Of a stretch of DNA of 64,000 nt, positions 16,748-25,938 are shown one piece after another (position 1 is the first letter of the stretch; the number at the start of each line of letters is the position of its first letter). Origin of the DNA: Novosphingobium arvoryzae (GTDB lineage: Bacteria; Pseudomonadota; Alphaproteobacteria; Sphingomonadales; Sphingomonadaceae); assembly GCF_014652615.1 (NCBI RefSeq), contig NZ_BMZD01000002.1:589456-653455 (forward strand), written 5' to 3'. Below the pieces are notes generated by a model that saw only the letters and a list, made by a program, of their open reading frames with translations, made no database searches and was not told where the DNA came from. The position numbers were made by a program, and so were the translations under genes.

Positions 16748-18131
16748 CCAGGCTGAGGTAGTAAACCAGCCCCGGCTTGATGTTGGACAGCGCCACCCGC
16801 TCGTTCAGCCCGTGGGCGTAATCGTCCGAATCCTTGCTGAAGGTCGCGCTGGCGCCATAGCTGTCGACGCCCTGCGCGCGGAACCACATCGAATCGGTCG
16901 CGCCCGACGACTGCATTGGGAACACCGGAGTGCCGGGCCGCGCCTTGGCAATTGCGCGTTCGGCCGCACGGAGGAAATCGGGCCGCATCGGTGAAGCCGG
17001 GGCGGCAACCGATTCATCGCCGGTCGCGTCCGTCACCTTCAGCCCCGGCACCGCGGCAATCCGCTCCAACTCCACGCGGATTTCCTCGCGGCTGTGGCCG
17101 GGGAAAATGCGGCAGTTGACGTTGGCGGTGGCGCGCTGCGGCAGGGCGTTCTGCGCGTGACCGCCGCTGACCATCGTCGGCACGCAGGTCGTCCCGACCT
17201 TGCCGACATAGGCCTGGTTGGCGCGCAGGATCGCCAGCGCAGCTTCGTCCTGCGGGTTGGCGGCAAAGGCGCGCATTGCGCCGGCCAGCTTCGCGTCGGT
17301 CTCGAACCGGGCGGCCTGCTCGAAATAGGCCTTGGTCACCGGGTTGATCTCGGCCGGGAAACGATAGCTGCCGATCCGTTCCAGCGCGGTCGCCAGCTGG
17401 ACAATCGCGTTGTCGGGACGCGGGGCAGAACTGTGCCCGCCCGGATTGGTCACTTCCAGCAGGTAATCGTTGTAGGTCTTTTCCGCGCCCTGCCAGGTCC
17501 AGTAGAGCGGCTTGGCCGTAGCTTCGTCCAGCGTGCCGCCGCCACCATCGATGTTGATCACCATCTCTGCGTGCTTCAGCCGCTCGGCCACGATCCGGCT
17601 GGTCTTCATCGTGGTTTCTTCATCGCCGGAAAACTGCAGGATGATGGTGCGCTTGGGCTTGTAGCCCTGGCGGCGCAGCTCGATCAGGCTGGACGTGGCC
17701 ATCGCCGCGTCGAACTTCATGTCGCTCGCCCCGCGCCCGAACAGATAGCCGTTTTCCACCACCGGGGTGAAGGGATCCCGCTCCCAGTCGGACGGCTTGG
17801 CTTCCACCACGTCCATGTGGCCGGAAATCACCAGCGGCTTGAGCTTCGGGTCGCTGCCCGGCCAGGTGGCGATGAAATAGGCGGTATCGTCGACCGGCGT
17901 GATTTCCACCTGATCGGTGCGCCAGCCGCCCGCCACGAGCGCGGCCTTGACCAGTTCCAGCGCCTCGGCGGTCTTGTTGCCTTCGCCGCGCACGGTGCGC
18001 AGCGCGATCAGCTGCTTCGACAGGTCCAGCACTTGCGCTTCGGCCTGGGGGTAGCTTGCCGGGGCCGCCGCCAGCGGGGCCGCGCCAGCGCCCAGCAGGG
18101 CCAGCGTCAACGGGACAGTCATGAAACGCAT
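16728..18131 (-). CDS. M20-family zinc metallopeptidase, exported
   Basis: The 467-residue protein has a signal peptide (MRFMTVPLTLALLGAGAAPLAAA) and the M20 metal and catalytic motifs: SGHMDVV (His ligand and Asp), GRGASDMK (bridging Asp) and SGDEETT (Glu pair), then a dimerisation domain. It would cleave dipeptides or N-acyl amino acids in the periplasm. SD AAAGGAG lies about 9 nt before the ATG. A run of nine G (minus strand) sits about 29 nt upstream of the start. Confidence 0.92.
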   Translation of the reverse strand: MRFMTVPLTLALLGAGAAPLAAAPASYPQAEAQVLDLSKQLIALRTVRGEGNKTAEALELVKAALVAGGWRTDQVEITPVDDTAYFIATWPGSDPKLKPLVISGHMDVVEAKPSDWERDPFTPVVENGYLFGRGASDMKFDAAMATSSLIELRRQGYKPKRTIILQFSGDEETTMKTSRIVAERLKHAEMVINIDGGGGTLDEATAKPLYWTWQGAEKTYNDYLLEVTNPGGHSSAPRPDNAIVQLATALERIGSYRFPAEINPVTKAYFEQAARFETDAKLAGAMRAFAANPQDEAALAILRANQAYVGKVGTTCVPTMVSGGHAQNALPQRATANVNCRIFPGHSREEIRVELERIAAVPGLKVTDATGDESVAAPASPMRPDFLRAAERAIAKARPGTPVFPMQSSGATDSMWFRAQGVDSYGASATFSKDSDDYAHGLNERVALSNIKPGLVYYLSLVTDLTK

Positions 18132-18246
18132 CGTCGAATCTCCTTTGCCGCGAAAATAGCCCCCCCCCTAAGTGCGGCGCTAGGGATATGTTTACTCTGG
18201 CCAGATATGCTGCGCTGTCTGGAATTTTCAGGATGCGCGCAAGGAC

Positions 18247-20625
18247 ATGGTAAGCCCCAGGGCCGTGCTGCGCACGGTGATCCCGCCAGAACTGCGCGAA
18301 TGGGTCGATAACCGGCTGATCAGCGCGCACATCCGCATCGTCCGGCCGCTCGTGCTGGGTTCGCTGCTGAATGCCAGCGTTATCCTGATGGTGCTGTACG
18401 GTCACGTTTCGACCCTGCAACTGGGCCTGTTCGCCGGGTCGACCGCATTGGCCGGCTTCCACCGGCTGTGGTTGTCCGAAGGGATCGAGCGCGGCCGCCG
18501 CCGCAAGCGCACCGCCAAGATGAAGCGGGCATTCCACCTCAGCAGCATCTGGCAGGGGTTGAACATCGCGATCCCGCTGGCCCTGTGGTTTCCGCAAGTT
18601 GCGCCCGGCGGGCAATTGCTGCTGGCGATCTGCGGCGTGACCCAGATCGCGGCGGCGGCCTATACCGTCCGCACGATGCCCTGGGCAGCGGCGGTGTACA
18701 TTTCCCTGCAGGCACTGGGGCTGGCGATTGGCCTGCTGCGCCATGAATCCCCCGCTGCGACCGCAGCGGCGGTGGTCCTGCTGACCACCAGCGGGTTGCT
18801 GATCCGCATGGCCTTTGCCGCGCACGACCTGTTCGTCACCCGCATCCTGTCCGATCGGGAACTGGCCGCCAGCGCCCGCACCGTGAAGCTGCTGCTCAAC
18901 GAATACGAAGCCTCCAGCTCGGACTGGTTGTTCGAACTGGATAGCCAGCACCAGCTGATCAACGTCTCGGATCGCTTTGCGGCCGCCACCGGCCGGCCCG
19001 CGCCAGAGCTGGAAGGCCTGCCGTTTGCCGCGCTGTTCGCCGCTGACGCGATCCGCGACACGGTGGTCACCACGCTGAACCGCCGCCAGCCGCTGCGCCA
19101 TGTCATCCTGCAACTGGCTGCCAGGCCCGACGAGGCCCCGAGCTGGTGGTCGATCAGCGGGCGCCCCACTTATGTTTCCGCCGGTGAGCGCGTGGCCTTT
19201 CGCGGCGTGATCAGCGATGTCACCAGCCGCCATCAGGCCGAAACCCGCGCCCGCCAGATGGCGCATTACGACGCGTTGACGGGCCTGCCCAACCGGGCGC
19301 TGTGCGATCAGACGCTGCACGAAATGCTGGACGGGCGCGATTCCACCGAAGGGGTGGCGCTGCTGCACATCGATGTCGATCACTTCAAGGCGATCAACGA
19401 CGAGTTCGGCCATCCCGGCGGCGACGCGTTCCTGCGGCAGGTGGCCTTGCGCCTCACCGGCGTGGTCGAGCAGAGCGGGCTGGGCGGCAGCCAGCGCATG
19501 GTCGCGCGGCTGGGCGGCGATGAATTCGCGATCCTGACTTGCGGGGCCGATGCCTGCGACCATGCCGTGCGGATGGCCGAACAGCTGCTGGCCGAAATGG
19601 CGCGCCCCGTTACCATCGACGGACATGATGTGCCCGTCTCGATCTCGATCGGGATCGCGCTGGCCCCGTTCCACACCGAATCGAAGCAGCAACTGCTGTC
19701 CTATGCCGATATCGCGATGTCGGCGGCCAAGCGCAGCGAGCGCGGCATCTGGGAAATGTTCGAACCCGGCATGGACGCCGCGCTGCATGAACGCCACGCG
19801 CTGGCGCGCGACTTGCGCCATGCCGTGGCGCGCGGCGAACTGCGCCTGTTCCTGCAGCCGCTGGTCGATGTCGCCAGCGAAGGGACCACCGGGTACGAGG
19901 CGCTGCTGCGCTGGCAGCATCCCGAACGCGGGCTGGTGCCGCCCGACAGGTTCATCCCGATTGCCGAGGAAACCGGCCTGATCGTGGGGATCGGTGAATG
20001 GGTGATCCGCACCGCCTTTGCCGAAGCCGCGCAGTGGCCGGGGGGAGAGACGATTTCGATCAATCTCTCGCCGGTCCAGTTTGGCAGCGCAAACCTGCTG
20101 CCCACCATCGTTCACGCCCTGGCTGACAGCGGGATCGAACCGGGCCGGGTGGAATTCGAGATCACGGAAGGCGTGCTGCTGCACAATTCCGAAGCGAACA
20201 TCGCGCTGCTCAACCGGCTGCACGATCTGGGCGTTAAGATCGCGCTCGACGATTTCGGCACCGGCTATGCCTCGCTCAATTATCTGCTGACCTTCCCGTT
20301 CGACAAGATCAAGATCGACCGCCGGTTCGTGAGCGACCTGATCACGCGCGAGGAATCGCGGGCCATCGTCGGCGCGGTGATCGCGCTGGCCAACCAGCTG
20401 GGCATGTGCACTCTGGCCGAAGGCGTGGAAGAGCGCGAGCAACTGGTGCAGCTGCGCCGCGACGGGTGCCGGATGGTGCAGGGCTGGCTGTTCGGCAAGG
20501 CCCAGCCGTTCGAACACTATCACCCGCGCATTCAGGGCATCGTTGCCCCGACTGCCACGACGCGCATTTCGCGCCGCCGCTATGATCCGCGCCCACTGGG
20601 TCTGTCCGGACGGCAGCGCGGCTGA
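18247..20625 (+). CDS. membrane GGDEF-EAL cyclic-di-GMP protein with PAS domain
   Basis: The 792-residue protein has an N-terminal membrane region with about five to six hydrophobic segments (residues 35-200), a PAS domain (about 225-335), GGDEF (RLGGDEFAI near 421) and EAL (YEALLRW near 550). The cyclase motif GGDEF and the phosphodiesterase motifs EALLRW, NLSPVQF, ITEG, DDFGTGYASL, KID and EGVE all look intact, so it could make or degrade c-di-GMP. The RxxD inhibitory site expected just before GGDEF is not seen. It is a single gene between an M20 peptidase and an L,D-transpeptidase. Confidence 0.94.
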   Translation: MVSPRAVLRTVIPPELREWVDNRLISAHIRIVRPLVLGSLLNASVILMVLYGHVSTLQLGLFAGSTALAGFHRLWLSEGIERGRRRKRTAKMKRAFHLSSIWQGLNIAIPLALWFPQVAPGGQLLLAICGVTQIAAAAYTVRTMPWAAAVYISLQALGLAIGLLRHESPAATAAAVVLLTTSGLLIRMAFAAHDLFVTRILSDRELAASARTVKLLLNEYEASSSDWLFELDSQHQLINVSDRFAAATGRPAPELEGLPFAALFAADAIRDTVVTTLNRRQPLRHVILQLAARPDEAPSWWSISGRPTYVSAGERVAFRGVISDVTSRHQAETRARQMAHYDALTGLPNRALCDQTLHEMLDGRDSTEGVALLHIDVDHFKAINDEFGHPGGDAFLRQVALRLTGVVEQSGLGGSQRMVARLGGDEFAILTCGADACDHAVRMAEQLLAEMARPVTIDGHDVPVSISIGIALAPFHTESKQQLLSYADIAMSAAKRSERGIWEMFEPGMDAALHERHALARDLRHAVARGELRLFLQPLVDVASEGTTGYEALLRWQHPERGLVPPDRFIPIAEETGLIVGIGEWVIRTAFAEAAQWPGGETISINLSPVQFGSANLLPTIVHALADSGIEPGRVEFEITEGVLLHNSEANIALLNRLHDLGVKIALDDFGTGYASLNYLLTFPFDKIKIDRRFVSDLITREESRAIVGAVIALANQLGMCTLAEGVEEREQLVQLRRDGCRMVQGWLFGKAQPFEHYHPRIQGIVAPTATTRISRRRYDPRPLGLSGRQRG

Positions 20626-20756
20626 TCCGGCCCGAACCGCTCCGTTAACCTTTCCGCGCTAGCAAGTCCCGGCACGGAACGGCTGGAAATCAGGGCTGGC
20701 GCCAACCGCCGCGCTCTTCCAGTGTCAACGCTGAACCAATCCCTGCGAGGAACCCG

Positions 20757-21425
20757 ATGGGCCTGAAGCTCAACCCTGCAACTGTGATGATCGGTGGCTT
20801 TGTCGGCCTCTCGGTCGCTGCTGGTGCCTTGCTGGTCCGCGAACCCGGCGCGACCGCGCAGACGCTGCCGACTGAAATCGACCAGGCCAACTTTGCCAAG
20901 GCTGCCCCGGCCAGGCCCGCCGCCCCTACCCCCGCCCCGCCGGCCAAGCCGCGCGACGAACGCTTCGTGATCAAGCGGGTGCTGCCGATCACCGGGCCGA
21001 TCAGGTATGGCGAATTTCACTGGGACGAAACCGGCGTGCCGGACGGGCCGCTGGTGATGACGGTCGATCTGGAAGCACGGGTGCTCTCGGTGTTCCGCGG
21101 CGGTTATGAAATCGGCGCGACAGCGGTGCTGCTGGGCACGCAGGAAAAGCCGACCCCGCTGGGGGTGTTCCCGGTGATCTGGAAGAAGGCCGACCACTAT
21201 TCCAGCATCTACGACGGTGCCCCGATGCCCTATACCCTGCGCCTCACCAATGACGGGATCTCGATCCACGGCACCAAGGTCGAAAAGGGCTATGCCAGCC
21301 ACGGTTGCGTCGGCGTGCCGACCCCGTTCGCGAAGAAGCTGTTCGCCGTCGCGAAGCTGGGTGACCAGGTCTACATCACGCGCGGCAAGCGCATCGGCAA
21401 GGGCGATTCCCTGACCGGCGCATAG
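20757..21425 (+). CDS. L,D-transpeptidase (YkuD domain)
   Basis: The 222-residue protein has an N-terminal membrane anchor (about residues 8-27), a Pro/Ala linker and a C-terminal YkuD domain. The active site is HGTKVEKGYASHGCVGVP, with catalytic Cys near residue 183 (usual form SHGCxR; here Val replaces the Arg). Such enzymes make 3-3 peptidoglycan crosslinks or attach proteins in the periplasm. It precedes a methyltransferase gene on the same strand by 84 nt. Confidence 0.9.
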   Translation: MGLKLNPATVMIGGFVGLSVAAGALLVREPGATAQTLPTEIDQANFAKAAPARPAAPTPAPPAKPRDERFVIKRVLPITGPIRYGEFHWDETGVPDGPLVMTVDLEARVLSVFRGGYEIGATAVLLGTQEKPTPLGVFPVIWKKADHYSSIYDGAPMPYTLRLTNDGISIHGTKVEKGYASHGCVGVPTPFAKKLFAVAKLGDQVYITRGKRIGKGDSLTGA

Positions 21426-21509
21426 GGGCTACTCGCGCGGCCAGCAGTGTGTTAGCCGCGCCGCAGTTGGTCGCCCCACCGGGGCGGCTGCTTGTGGCAA
21501 GGACCCCCG

Positions 21510-22244
21510 ATGTACCGACCGAGCTGGCCTGAACGCGCGCGTTTCCTGATCGGACTGCCGCTCAGCCTCATCTACTTCCCGCTGATGCTGCTGACGGTGG
21601 TGTTCTATGCCCTGATCCCGCGCGGCCTGTTCGCGCGGCTGCAGGATGCCAACCGGGCCAAGGAAGTCGCCGCGCGCCTCGCCGCGCTGCGCAGCCACGT
21701 CGCGCCGGGGGAAAGCGTGCTCGATTTCGGCGCGGGGCGCGGCGATTTCATGAAGCTGGTGGGCGATGAATTCGGCGCGGACATGATCGGGATCGACATC
21801 ATCGACTACCGCGACGAAGGCATCAACGTGCTGCTGTTCGATGGCCGGACCATCCCCCTGCCCGACAAGAGCGTGGACGTCAGCATGGCCGCATTCGTGC
21901 TGCATCACACGATCGATCAGGATGCCGTCCTGCGGGAGTTGATCCGCGTGTCGCGCCAGCGGGTGGTGATCTTCGAGGACACCTATTTCAGCCCGTGGCA
22001 ATATGCCTTCGTCGTCTGGAACGACTACTATTCGAACATCCTGATGGGCAGCCTGAAAGCGATGAAGCAGCTGGGCAAGTTCGCCATCACGTCCATGCCG
22101 ATGCCGCTGACCTTCCGCCGGGTAAACGCGTGGGAGGCGTTCTTCCGGGGGCACGGGCTGACAGTCGCCAGCACGATGGTCCGCCACAACGCCGTCAAGC
22201 CGATGAGCAAGGTTACCTTCGTGCTGGACGTGCCGGCAGCCTGA
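21510..22244 (+). CDS. class I SAM-dependent methyltransferase with membrane segment
   Basis: The 244-residue protein has an N-terminal hydrophobic segment (LPLSLIYFPLMLLTVVFYALIP) followed by a SAM-binding fold: VLDFGAGRGDFMKLVG (motif I), GIDIIDY, and DKSVDVSMAAFVLHH. The pattern fits membrane-associated methyltransferases acting on lipids or quinones, but the substrate is unknown. The ATG at 21510 follows AAGGA. The gene stands alone and is convergent with the SDR gene. Confidence 0.82.
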   Translation: MYRPSWPERARFLIGLPLSLIYFPLMLLTVVFYALIPRGLFARLQDANRAKEVAARLAALRSHVAPGESVLDFGAGRGDFMKLVGDEFGADMIGIDIIDYRDEGINVLLFDGRTIPLPDKSVDVSMAAFVLHHTIDQDAVLRELIRVSRQRVVIFEDTYFSPWQYAFVVWNDYYSNILMGSLKAMKQLGKFAITSMPMPLTFRRVNAWEAFFRGHGLTVASTMVRHNAVKPMSKVTFVLDVPAA

Positions 22245-22275
22245 CCGTGCAGGCCACCGGCTATCCGAAGGCGGC

Positions 22276-23067
22276 TCAGGCCAGCCCCTTCTCCAGGCTG
22301 CGCTGCGTGGCATCCCCGACCTGGCTGCCGCCATCGCAATCGAGGATCGTGCCCGTCACATACTTCGCGGCATCGCTGCTGAGGAACACCGCGCATTCGG
22401 CCACTTCCTCGATATAGCCCCAGCGCTTCATGGCGATCCGGTCGAAGTGCTTGGTCTTGGTCGAGCTGTCCGGCGCGAGGCGGGCCATGCCCTCGGTCCC
22501 CTCGATCGGGCCGGGGGAGATGCCGTTGACCCGCACGTCCGGTCCCCATTCCAGCGCCAGCACGCGGACCAGTTGGTTGATCCCGGCCTTCGCCGCGCAG
22601 GCGTGGGCCTGAAGCTGCACCGCATTGACCGCCTGGCCCGCGGTGATCGCGATCAGCGACGCGCCGGGCAGGTTCAGCAGGTCATGACATCCCCGGAACA
22701 CGTTGAACGTGCCGTTGAGGTCAATGTCGACCACCGTCTTGAAGGCATTTGCGCTCATCCCCAGCACCGGCGCCAGGAAGTTCCCCGCCGCGCCCGATAC
22801 CACGATGTCCATCGGCCCCAGCCGGCCCCGCACTTCCTCCATCGCCGCGCGGATCGCCCCGTAATCGCGCACGTCGGCGGACAGGCCGAGCGCCCCCTCC
22901 CCGATTTCCGTCGCCGCGTTGGCAGCCTTTTCCGGGTTGCGTCCACACACCGCCACTTTCGCGCCAAGCTGCGCATATCGCTTGGCGATGCCCAGATTGA
23001 TGCCGCTGGTTCCGCCAGCCACGAAGGCCACCTTGCCTTCCAGAATTCCATCGCGAAATGGTGACAT
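22276..23067 (-). CDS. SDR oxidoreductase, 2,4-dienoyl-CoA reductase-like
   Basis: The 263-residue protein has the SDR cofactor motif GGTSGINLGIA and a C-terminal RVNGISPGPIEGTEGMARL. This last segment and the ACAAKAGINQL helix, which lacks the classical YxxxK tyrosine, are like peroxisomal-type 2,4-dienoyl-CoA reductases (DECR2). The likely role is NADPH reduction of dienoyl-CoA in unsaturated fatty acid oxidation. The start MSPFRDG at 23067 follows GGGAGAG. It is divergent from a DsbA-like isomerase gene. Confidence 0.86.
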   Translation of the reverse strand: MSPFRDGILEGKVAFVAGGTSGINLGIAKRYAQLGAKVAVCGRNPEKAANAATEIGEGALGLSADVRDYGAIRAAMEEVRGRLGPMDIVVSGAAGNFLAPVLGMSANAFKTVVDIDLNGTFNVFRGCHDLLNLPGASLIAITAGQAVNAVQLQAHACAAKAGINQLVRVLALEWGPDVRVNGISPGPIEGTEGMARLAPDSSTKTKHFDRIAMKRWGYIEEVAECAVFLSSDAAKYVTGTILDCDGGSQVGDATQRSLEKGLA

Positions 23068-23169
23068 TGCCTGCTCTCCCGCACAATTTAATCGTCCGAT
23101 TAATACCTGCCCATTGACCTGCGGCAAGCACAATTCCAGCATGGACAAAACGAATGGGAGAAACAGCCT

Positions 23170-23871
23170 GTGACTACCCCTGCAACTTCGGGCGCAAACA
23201 CGCCGGATTCGGGCGACCAGCCGCTATCGGTCGACCTCTACTGGTCCTTCCGCTCACCCTACAGCTATCTGGTCACGCCCCGGCTGATCGCGCTGGAGCA
23301 GGACTGGAACGCACGCGTCAACGTCAAGGTGGTTACCCCGATCGCCGTGCGGCAGCCGGACTTCTTTGCCAATGCCGATCCGCTATGGACCAGCTACCTG
23401 ATGCGCGATTGCCACCGCAGCGCCGAGTTTCTGGGGATGCCGTTCCGCTGGCCGCGTCCCGACCCGGTGGTGATGGACTTTGCCACGCGGACATATCCCA
23501 GGGAGCAGCCCCACATCCACCGGCTGTGCCGTCTTGGTCAGCTTGCGGCCGAACGTGGGCACGGTCTGGCACTGCTGTCCGCCGTCAGCACCCTGCTGTG
23601 GAACGGCCAGACCGACAATTGGCATGAGGGCGATCACCTTGCCAACGCCCTGGCGACCATCGGCTGCGACCTCGCCGAAATGGATGCCGCAATTACGGCC
23701 GAGGAAGCGCGCATCGACGCCGCCCTGCGCCAGAACGAGGCTGAGCAGCGCGATGGCGGGCACTACGGCGTGCCGCTGATGGTGTTCGATGGAGAACCGT
23801 TCTTCGGTCAGGACCGGTTCGACCAGCTATTGTGGCGAATGCAGCAAAAGGGCCTGCAACCGCGCGGCTAA
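23170..23871 (+). CDS. DsbA-fold protein, 2-hydroxychromene-2-carboxylate isomerase-like
   Basis: The 233-residue protein has a thioredoxin-like DsbA fold. The SFRSPYSYL segment near residue 26 is the serine/proline site of the HCCA isomerase/kappa-GST group in place of CxxC. The C-terminal GVPLMVFDGEPFFGQDRFDQLLW matches the same family. The GTG start follows GGGAGAAACAGCCT. It is divergent from the SDR gene and overlaps tilS by 4 nt convergently. The reaction (glutathione-dependent isomerisation) is inferred from family. Confidence 0.84.
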   Translation: MTTPATSGANTPDSGDQPLSVDLYWSFRSPYSYLVTPRLIALEQDWNARVNVKVVTPIAVRQPDFFANADPLWTSYLMRDCHRSAEFLGMPFRWPRPDPVVMDFATRTYPREQPHIHRLCRLGQLAAERGHGLALLSAVSTLLWNGQTDNWHEGDHLANALATIGCDLAEMDAAITAEEARIDAALRQNEAEQRDGGHYGVPLMVFDGEPFFGQDRFDQLLWRMQQKGLQPRG

Positions 23872-24803
23872 GCGCGGCGTTTGGGCGCGCGGGCAAAGCT
23901 CCACCCGCCCGGCAGGGCCCGCGCCACCAGCCCGCCGATAGAGGCGGGTTGCCGGGCCAGCAACGTATCGAACAGCCGGGCGACAGCACTGCCGCGCGGG
24001 GCTTCGCCATCGAGTTCGGTCACAATCCGCGCCAGCACCCGAAGCGCCACCGCGCGTGGGGCTTGCGGGCGATAGGTGATGCCCATCGCGCCGCGCTCCA
24101 CCTGCTCGGCCCACTCCCGCGCTGCCGCCCACTCGAGCGCGGCGTCGGCATCGGCCAGATGCGCCGCGCTTTGCGCCAGCGCGGGAACGTCCAGCCAGTC
24201 CGCCTGCGCCAGCGCCTTGCGGAGCCGCGCGCGGTCGAAGCGGTCATCGCGATTGGACGGGTCGTCGACCGGATCAAGGCCGGCAGCAGCAACAATGTCG
24301 GCCAGTTCCGCCCGGCGCCAGCCCAGCAGGGGCCGCAGCAGCGGCAGCCGCGTTCCTGGCACTGTCCCGCGCGCGCGCACCCCGGCCAAACCGGCCACCC
24401 CGCTCGCCCGGTTCAGGCGCAGCAGCAGCGTTTCGGCCTGATCGTCAGCATGGTGAGCCGTGGCCAGCGCGGCAAGCTCATGCCGGACGGCCCACTGCTC
24501 CAGCGCGGCATAGCGCGCCGCACGGGCAGCCGACTGGACGTTGCCGGGTTCAACCGCGACGGCCAGCGTTTCATGCGGAACGTCCAGATCCCCGCAAATC
24601 GCAGCGACGTGCGCCGCTTCGGCAGCGCTTTCCGCGCGCAGGCCATGATCCACGGTCGCCGCCGAAACCCTGCCTGGCAAGGCTGCGGCTGCCAGCACCA
24701 GCAGCGCCAGGCTGTCTGGCCCGCCAGACACCGCCAGCCCCAGCCGCCCGCCGTCAGGCCACAGCGCCCGCAGATCGGCGGCGAAGCGTTCGCTTAGCTG
24801 CAC
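23868..24803 (-). CDS. tilS: tRNA(Ile)-lysidine synthetase
   Basis: The 311-residue enzyme modifies C34 of the tRNA-Ile that reads AUA. It has the PP-loop SGGPDS (26-31), the DHGLRAES motif and HHADDQAETLLLRL. It is shorter than E. coli TilS, missing most of the C-terminal domains, as in many alphaproteobacteria. It overlaps the cpoB stop by 10 nt. The usual downstream neighbour ftsH is absent here; the DsbA-like gene lies convergently instead. Confidence 0.94.
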   Translation of the reverse strand: MQLSERFAADLRALWPDGGRLGLAVSGGPDSLALLVLAAAALPGRVSAATVDHGLRAESAAEAAHVAAICGDLDVPHETLAVAVEPGNVQSAARAARYAALEQWAVRHELAALATAHHADDQAETLLLRLNRASGVAGLAGVRARGTVPGTRLPLLRPLLGWRRAELADIVAAAGLDPVDDPSNRDDRFDRARLRKALAQADWLDVPALAQSAAHLADADAALEWAAAREWAEQVERGAMGITYRPQAPRAVALRVLARIVTELDGEAPRGSAVARLFDTLLARQPASIGGLVARALPGGWSFARAPKRRA

Positions 24804-25804
24804 TTCACCTTGGCGCGGGTGGCGTCATACTGCCCCTTCAGACGCCCCGCAGCTTCGCGCGGATAGTCATCCACGAACTGCGCCAGCGCCACGCATGCGC
24901 GGTTCGTATCCTTGAGGCGGTGCATGGCCTCAGCCAGGAACAGCAGGCTGTCGGGCGCGCGTTCACCAGTCTTGCCAGCCTGGTAGTTCTGCAGGAACCA
25001 GCTGGCGGCCTCGCGCGGGTTGCCTTCGTCCAGATAGGCGCGGCCCAGCAGGTTGCGGGCAAAGCTGACCCGGCCGTGACGCGGATGCTTCTGCAGGTAC
25101 AGCTTCAGCTGCTGCTGCGCCTCGGGATAGAACTTGGCCTCCCACAGGCGGAAGCCATAGCTGTAGTCGTCATCCCCCGCGTCAGCCGTAACGGGCTTTT
25201 CAACGGCCTTGACCGCTGCGACACGGTCCGCAGAGGCAGCCGCCGGCTTGGCGGGAGCGGTCGCGGCCGGCTTGGTCGTTGCAGGCTGCGCAGTCGCGGG
25301 CTTGGGCGCAGAGGCACCGCCGGTCATGGCTGACAGATTGGTCGAGGTCGTTGCCCCCACAGTCGTCGCAGCGGGCGCGGCCGTAGCTGCCGCTGGCGCA
25401 CCGGCCCCCGGCGTGGTTGCCGGAACTGTTGCCGGGGCCGCAGCCGACAGCGCCGCCAGCTTGGCCTCAAGCTGGGACAGCTTGTTCTGCGTTTCCTCGT
25501 TCTGGGCGGTAATCCGGGCCAGCTGCGCCTCCACCGCGTCCATCCGCGCCAGCAGATCGGTGACCGGCGTGGTTGCCGGAGTGCCTGGCGTGGCCGCTGC
25601 GGACTGCCCCGGTTGCACCAGCGGCGCGAAATACTTGCCATCACCGCCGGGGAATACCTGCCGCTGCAGCGCAGCCACTTCCGCTTCCAGCTTGCGCAAG
25701 CGAACGTCGCCCGATGTGTCGGTGTTCTGCGCCGAAACCGGCACGGCCAGCGCCAGTGCCAGCCCGGTCAGCAGTGGCCGTTTCGCCCAGTTGAATTTCG
25801 TCAT
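24794..25804 (-). CDS. cpoB: Tol-Pal associated periplasmic protein CpoB/YbgF
   Basis: The 336-residue protein has a signal peptide ending near VSA (residue 24), a short coiled coil (about residues 33-115, LRKLEAEVAALQRQ...), a Pro/Ala/Thr-rich linker and a C-terminal TPR domain (YSYGFRLWEAKFYPEAQQQLKLYLQKHP...). CpoB links the Tol-Pal complex with peptidoglycan synthesis at division. The start MTKFNWAKR at 25804 was chosen for its signal peptide. It is transcribed with tilS. Confidence 0.9.
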   Translation of the reverse strand: MTKFNWAKRPLLTGLALALAVPVSAQNTDTSGDVRLRKLEAEVAALQRQVFPGGDGKYFAPLVQPGQSAAATPGTPATTPVTDLLARMDAVEAQLARITAQNEETQNKLSQLEAKLAALSAAAPATVPATTPGAGAPAAATAAPAATTVGATTSTNLSAMTGGASAPKPATAQPATTKPAATAPAKPAAASADRVAAVKAVEKPVTADAGDDDYSYGFRLWEAKFYPEAQQQLKLYLQKHPRHGRVSFARNLLGRAYLDEGNPREAASWFLQNYQAGKTGERAPDSLLFLAEAMHRLKDTNRACVALAQFVDDYPREAAGRLKGQYDATRAKVKCS

Positions 25805-25938
25805 GCCATCCCGTCCGTCAATGCCAATACGCCTGCCCGCCATGCCGCAGCCAAGACGAACCGGCGATTAACCGTAATTCACTGTTTCTGCCGCAGACAT
25901 CGGACGGTGTCGAGCCACCAGCCCAAGCTATCCGCAGG

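Noticed and set aside
17620..20523. Very long minus-strand open frame of 967 codons opposite the GGDEF-EAL gene
   Set aside because: It is a shadow of high-GC coding: its translation is His/Arg/Gln-rich with no domain, while the plus strand encodes intact GGDEF and EAL motifs.
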